From the NCBI GenBank assembly GCA_030629485.1, contig DAOVOW010000070.1:1-8271 (forward strand): a stretch of DNA of 8,271 nucleotides, written 5' to 3'. The notes below the pieces were generated by a model, which was given only the letters and a program-made list of their open reading frames with translations, did not search any database and had not been told where the DNA came from. The stretch is from a bacterium (GTDB taxonomy: Bacteria; Zixibacteria; MSB-5A5; GN15; FEB-12). Made by a program: the position numbers and the translations under genes. Shown here in pieces: positions 4,978-8,271 of the stretch. How positions within the stretch are numbered: position 1 is the stretch's first letter; each line of letters opens with the position of its first letter.

Positions 4978-7272
4978 ATGTTAAGATTATCGTCTGTTGT
5001 TGCATCTTTGTTAGTGCTTGCTGTTGGGGCGCTTACCGTCAATGTGTGGGCGGGCGAAAGCTGGCCGCTGAAACGGGACGTCGACTTGTCCAGTGGTTTT
5101 GGCGATTTCCGTGACAACCATTTTCACGGTGGTGTTGACCTCAGGACCGGTGGGAAAATCGGCGCTGAGGTCATTTCACCGGTGGACGGCTACGTCTGGC
5201 GCGTTTACATGTCGTATAGTGGTTACGGCAAAGGCTTGTACATTATGGGGGATGACGGCTATCTATATGTCTTCGGCCATCTGTCTCAACTAACCGGCAA
5301 GATCGGAAACGGGATCAAGACAAAACAGTTGGCCGACCGGCGCTATTTTCAGGATATCTATTTCCCGGCCGATTCGGTCCGGGTGGAAAAGGGTGAGTTT
5401 CTGGCTTACACCGGCCAGAGCGGCAAGGGCGGTCCGCATCTGCACTTCGAGAAGCGTACCGCCGACAATGTGCCAATCAACCCGCTGTCGCACGGTTTTG
5501 ACATCGCCGATAAGATCAAGCCTACTTTCAGCCGAATCGGTATCCAGTTGACCGATGATCGATCCCTTCTGGACAACGGTCGGCGCAAGATGTTTTTGGA
5601 TCTGAAACCCACGGGCCGTTCGGGCAGCTATCGTTCGGACACGCTCATCTATCTGCACCGACCGTTCGGGTTTCTCATCGATGGTTACGACCAGATGCGT
5701 TCAGGGGGAATGAAGCAATCGATCTACCGGCTGCGGCTTTATATCGACGACCATTTGCTATACGAAACGAGGCTTGATTCGCTGAGTTATGAGACAACCG
5801 ACGCCGTGCGACTGGAGTATGATTATGTCGAAGCGGCGGATGATCGCAAGCGGGTGCGACGCTTGTTCAGAACGGTCGGCAACCGTTTCACAGGCAGCAG
5901 CAGCGGTGAAGGCAGCGGTATTTATGGTACTACCGGTCGCGAGAAAGTTGGACGGCACCAGGCGCGAATTGTCGGCGAAGACTGTTTCGGCAACCGCTCC
6001 GAAGTGCGCTTTGACTTTCTCTGGGGACCGCCGGATGACATCTTCACGTTGGACTCAATCGTCACGCCGACTGCCAACACCACAGACTTTCATTTCACTT
6101 CGGTTGCCGGCTACGAGGCCCTTGGCGTTGATTCCATCGCGGTGTTACGCAACCGTCCCGGCGCCTGGGGCAGACCATCGGAGGTCACCGTTTTCCCACT
6201 GGAGAACAACCGGCTAAAATGCAGAGTTAAGGCCCGTCGAACCGAGTCGGCGTTGTTGCGGTTGTTCCTGTTTGCCGGTGACGGAGTGATTCGTGACAAC
6301 ATCTTCAACGGCCTTAAAGAGCAACAGCCCGACCGGTGCAAGGTGGCTTGGGAGGTAGTTGAGGATGGTTTGCTGGTGACACTGGATATACGCAACAAGA
6401 TGGCGTCTCAATCACGAATCGAACTCTACCATGGCGACTCTCTGCTGGGTGTGGAGTATCCCCAGTACTTTGATCTTACTCACCATATTTGCTTTGTACC
6501 GCCGCGACCTGAGTACTCGCAGATTGATCGCATCGGAATGGCCATGACTCGTGATCCATCGCATCAGATCAGGGAGTTCTCTGATTCGTTGGATATCCAC
6601 CTGATTGGATACCGTGACAATCAGGTGATCGCAGTCGACAGACAGTTCACTCTGACGTTTGATCGCGCTAACCTGTACCAGCCGCGCTTCATCGAGGTGC
6701 GTCGCAACCTCCCTCGATTCAAGTTGAGTATGCACCTCAACTCGGCTCACTATGAGATTCTTCCTGAGGTGTTTGTGACGCGCGAGAATTTCGGGATGTC
6801 ATTGAAGATTCCAAGCCGGACCCTCAACGATAACCCCAGCGGCATTTGCTGGCTGGACAAGAAAGAGGATCGCTGGGTATGGCTGGACAATGAGGTCGAG
6901 GCCGATGGGCTGCGCGCGATGTCACTCGGTGGCGGCTCGTTCGCAGCGGTGTTCGATTATAATCCGCCCAGGATCACCAGACTCAGTCTCAGCGAAGGTC
7001 GTGCCTACACTACTCGCAAACCGCGCATAACTTTCCTGGCTGAGGACACGCTGTCCGGTATTGGGGACGACCGTGGCATCGTTGTTAAGATCGATGCTCA
7101 ATGGCAGATTGTGGATTATGATCCGGAAACCAACCACTGTGTCACCCAGCCGGTAACACCCCTCGAACCGGGACCTCACCACCTGGCCATCCTCATCACC
7201 GACCGGGCCGGTAACCTCACCGAACGATATCTCAACTTCGTCGTTAAAGAGAAAAGAAAACGCGGTCACTAA
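4978..7272 (+). CDS. Exported M23 (LytM-type) zinc metallopeptidase with long C-terminal region
   Basis: Residues 1-25 form a signal peptide ending in NVWA, so the protein acts outside the cytoplasm. The M23 domain covers about 30-170. It keeps the zinc ligands H50 and D54 (HGGVD) and H156, together with H154 (HLHFE) and H101 (FGHLSQ), so it should be catalytically competent. Its family cleaves peptide cross-links of peptidoglycan, and some members cut proteins. The domain resembles Bacteroidota-type M23 enzymes, including a roughly 50-residue insert between H101 and the HLHFE motif. Residues about 185-764 are unusually long for the family. They look beta-rich, with an Ig-like stretch near 325-350 (GRHQARIVGEDCFGNRSEV) and another at about 660-757 ending in ILITDRAGNLTERYLNFVV; these may bind wall, surface or substrate. 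The ribosome site is weak. The rhomboid gene follows after 14 bases. Confidence 0.92.
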   Translation: MLRLSSVVASLLVLAVGALTVNVWAGESWPLKRDVDLSSGFGDFRDNHFHGGVDLRTGGKIGAEVISPVDGYVWRVYMSYSGYGKGLYIMGDDGYLYVFGHLSQLTGKIGNGIKTKQLADRRYFQDIYFPADSVRVEKGEFLAYTGQSGKGGPHLHFEKRTADNVPINPLSHGFDIADKIKPTFSRIGIQLTDDRSLLDNGRRKMFLDLKPTGRSGSYRSDTLIYLHRPFGFLIDGYDQMRSGGMKQSIYRLRLYIDDHLLYETRLDSLSYETTDAVRLEYDYVEAADDRKRVRRLFRTVGNRFTGSSSGEGSGIYGTTGREKVGRHQARIVGEDCFGNRSEVRFDFLWGPPDDIFTLDSIVTPTANTTDFHFTSVAGYEALGVDSIAVLRNRPGAWGRPSEVTVFPLENNRLKCRVKARRTESALLRLFLFAGDGVIRDNIFNGLKEQQPDRCKVAWEVVEDGLLVTLDIRNKMASQSRIELYHGDSLLGVEYPQYFDLTHHICFVPPRPEYSQIDRIGMAMTRDPSHQIREFSDSLDIHLIGYRDNQVIAVDRQFTLTFDRANLYQPRFIEVRRNLPRFKLSMHLNSAHYEILPEVFVTRENFGMSLKIPSRTLNDNPSGICWLDKKEDRWVWLDNEVEADGLRAMSLGGGSFAAVFDYNPPRITRLSLSEGRAYTTRKPRITFLAEDTLSGIGDDRGIVVKIDAQWQIVDYDPETNHCVTQPVTPLEPGPHHLAILITDRAGNLTERYLNFVVKEKRKRGH

Positions 7273-7275
7273 CAC

Positions 7276-7279
7276 GGAG
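7276..7279 (+). promoter_or_regulatory. Ribosome binding site that supports a TTG start for the rhomboid
   Basis: GGAG is followed by seven bases and then TTG at 7287. No ATG or GTG lies upstream in frame with comparable spacing, and the next residues (FIPIKDNVPT) match the usual rhomboid N terminus, so TTG is the likely start. Confidence 0.65.
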
Positions 7280-7286
7280 AGTTGAG

Positions 7287-8006
7287 TTGTTCATTCCCAT
7301 TAAGGATAACGTCCCGACAATTCGCAAGCCGTACTTTACGATCGGCCTGATCGTGGCCAACGCCCTGATTTTCCTGTTTAGCATCATGCAAGGAGCGCGC
7401 GGGTTTCAGTTGATAACGGTTCAGTACGGATATATTCCTTATGAGTTGATGTCATCGGTGGAGTTGACGCCGCAGTTGCCAGCCTCGGCATGGCTGACAC
7501 CATTCACTTCGATGTTTATGCATGGCGGATGGATGCATCTGATCGGCAACATGCTCTTCCTGTGGATCTACGGCAATAACGTCGAGGACTACTTAGGGCG
7601 GATCAAGTTTCTGCTCTTCTACCTTGTGAGTGGGTTGGCGGCGATCGTACTTTATACACTCTTTAGCCCTTCCTCGAACGTCCCCCTGATCGGTGCTTCG
7701 GGCGCCATCGCCGGTGTCATGGGAGCCTATATGGTGCTCTGTCCCCGCGCCAAAGTCACGGTTTTGGTGATCCTGTTCTTCATTCAGTTCATTACTTTGC
7801 GGGCCAAAGTAGTATTAGGCGTGTGGTTCGCTTACCAGTTGTTGATGTCCCTGGTGGGCGGCGGCGGTGGGGGCGGGGTAGCCTGGATGGCTCATGTAGG
7901 CGGGTTTGTCTTCGGCTATGTGATCATGAGACTAATTGTGAAAATCTTCGGACGGGGCAGCACTCCCTCCGGCGGCCAGCGCGTCTACCGCATGAACTGG
8001 AACTGA
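7287..8006 (+). CDS. Rhomboid family intramembrane serine protease
   Basis: A 239-residue multi-span membrane protein that cuts helices of other proteins within the membrane. The opening FIPIKDNVPT is typical of one bacterial rhomboid subgroup. The catalytic features are intact: the HxxxN motif at H84-N88 (HLIGN, GlpG H150/N154), the serine S138 in GASG (GlpG S201) and the partner histidine H203 in AHVGGF (GlpG H254). Six membrane helices can be placed at about 17-34, 72-97, 105-126, 135-151, 155-188 (including a turn) and 198-219. A run of seven glycines at 191-197 precedes the last helix, where the gating loop of GlpG lies. The start is TTG with GGAG seven bases before it. It sits 14 bases after the M23 gene and is probably co-transcribed. 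Its substrate is unknown; the neighbouring envelope proteins are candidates by position only. Confidence 0.94.
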   Translation: MFIPIKDNVPTIRKPYFTIGLIVANALIFLFSIMQGARGFQLITVQYGYIPYELMSSVELTPQLPASAWLTPFTSMFMHGGWMHLIGNMLFLWIYGNNVEDYLGRIKFLLFYLVSGLAAIVLYTLFSPSSNVPLIGASGAIAGVMGAYMVLCPRAKVTVLVILFFIQFITLRAKVVLGVWFAYQLLMSLVGGGGGGGVAWMAHVGGFVFGYVIMRLIVKIFGRGSTPSGGQRVYRMNWN

Positions 8007-8104
8007 AGCGCGGTATCTCAGCAGAAAGTATAAATGGGCTGCGGAATTCTCACGGCATGTTTGCGGTGTTTGTCTTACTGCGCTGGGTGGCCCGGACGAA
8101 CGGG
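8007..8104. other. Spacer between the rhomboid gene and the insertion sequence
   Basis: I see no gene here. GCCCG (8090-8094) and CGGGC (8101-8105) form a short inverted repeat with a 6-base loop, followed by TTGTTG. It may be a weak terminator of the M23/rhomboid pair or the palindromic target of the insertion sequence that follows. Confidence 0.35.
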
Positions 8105-8271
8105 CTTGTTGAAAAAGGGTTGATTTAGGCGGTGGTGGGTTGTTGGTTATGTCATGCAAACAAAACGTGAGAGAAGTCAACAACAGATGATGCTCCTCCC
8201 GCCGTTGGAATCGTTCATCCCTCACGATCACAACCTTTACAAACTGAATCGGATTCTGGATTTGAGTTTTG
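8105..8271 (+). mobile_element. Insertion sequence, left end (IS1182-like), truncated by window edge
   Basis: The stretch beginning GCTTGTTGAAAAAGGGTTG near 8104 resembles an insertion sequence end and lies about 50 bases before the transposase start, a usual distance. The other end is outside the window, so the exact border, inverted repeat and target duplication cannot be set. Confidence 0.55.
8154..8271 (+). CDS. Transposase, N-terminal 39 codons (IS1182-like), cut by right edge
   Basis: An open frame from ATG 8154 runs without a stop to the window end. Its first residues are polar and basic (MQTKRERSQQQ). They are followed by LPPLESFIPHDHNLYKL and NRILDLSF, which match the conserved N terminus of IS1182-type DDE transposases (ESFIP-DH-L-KLNRILDLSF, normally followed by NGRPSIDP). 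The family call rests on this short segment only. The catalytic residues lie beyond the edge, so I cannot tell whether the gene is intact. In-frame TGA at 8121-8123 limits upstream extension, and the ribosome site is poor (GGTGG). Confidence 0.75.
   Translation, partial: MQTKRERSQQQMMLLPPLESFIPHDHNLYKLNRILDLSF

Noticed and set aside
4969..5000. GGAAC before the M23 start as a second SigR-type promoter
   Set aside because: No GTT lies 18 bases downstream (the nearest is 21 or more), and a start there would fall inside the coding sequence. The sigma-70 promoter at 4911-4939 fits better.
7856..7878. G-rich tract in the rhomboid gene (seven glycine codons) as a phase-variable repeat
   Set aside because: The tract is mixed GGC/GGT/GGG and not a pure homopolymer or regular repeat, and glycine-rich loops at this site are found in related rhomboids. 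Slippage is not suggested.

Overview
This looks like chromosomal DNA of a Gram-negative bacterium with moderate GC (roughly 50-55%). The PpiD-like folding factor with one membrane anchor, the exported M23 peptidase with a very long C-terminal part, and the style of the proteins suggest the FCB superphylum or a neighbouring candidate lineage such as Zixibacteria. That assignment is an impression from protein character and has not been tested by a search.

Layout. Positions 1-869 (minus) hold the N-terminal part of an exported TPR protein that runs off the left edge. Positions 897-2281 (minus) hold a two-gene unit: an ECF sigma factor resembling SigR of actinobacteria, whose stop overlaps (ATGA) the start of its anti-sigma factor. 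The anti-sigma factor has an RsrA-like zinc-binding head, one membrane helix and an extracytoplasmic domain. The unit ends in a clear intrinsic terminator. A GGGAAC-N18-GTT promoter of the kind SigR-type sigmas read lies upstream of the sigma gene, so the unit is probably autoregulated. Positions 2282-2937 carry no convincing gene. They hold that promoter, a 175-bp miniature inverted-repeat element, and the terminator of the next gene.

Positions 2938-4788 (minus) encode a PpiD-like periplasmic chaperone with parvulin-type domains. It is divergent from a plus-strand pair at 4978-8006: an exported M23 (LytM-type) metallopeptidase and, 14 bases later, a rhomboid intramembrane protease. The 189-bp divergent region has a recognisable sigma-70 promoter for each direction and two inverted repeats. 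At the right edge (about 8105-8271) an insertion sequence begins, with the first 39 codons of an IS1182-like transposase.

Common theme. Apart from the mobile DNA, most genes concern the cell envelope: outer-compartment protein folding (PpiD-like), peptidoglycan or protein cleavage (M23), membrane proteolysis (rhomboid) and a membrane-anchored sigma/anti-sigma switch. Each family is known. I found no clear undescribed system. The most interesting points are the hybrid anti-sigma factor with its matching promoter, and the miniature element whose ends resemble the start of the IS at the right edge.
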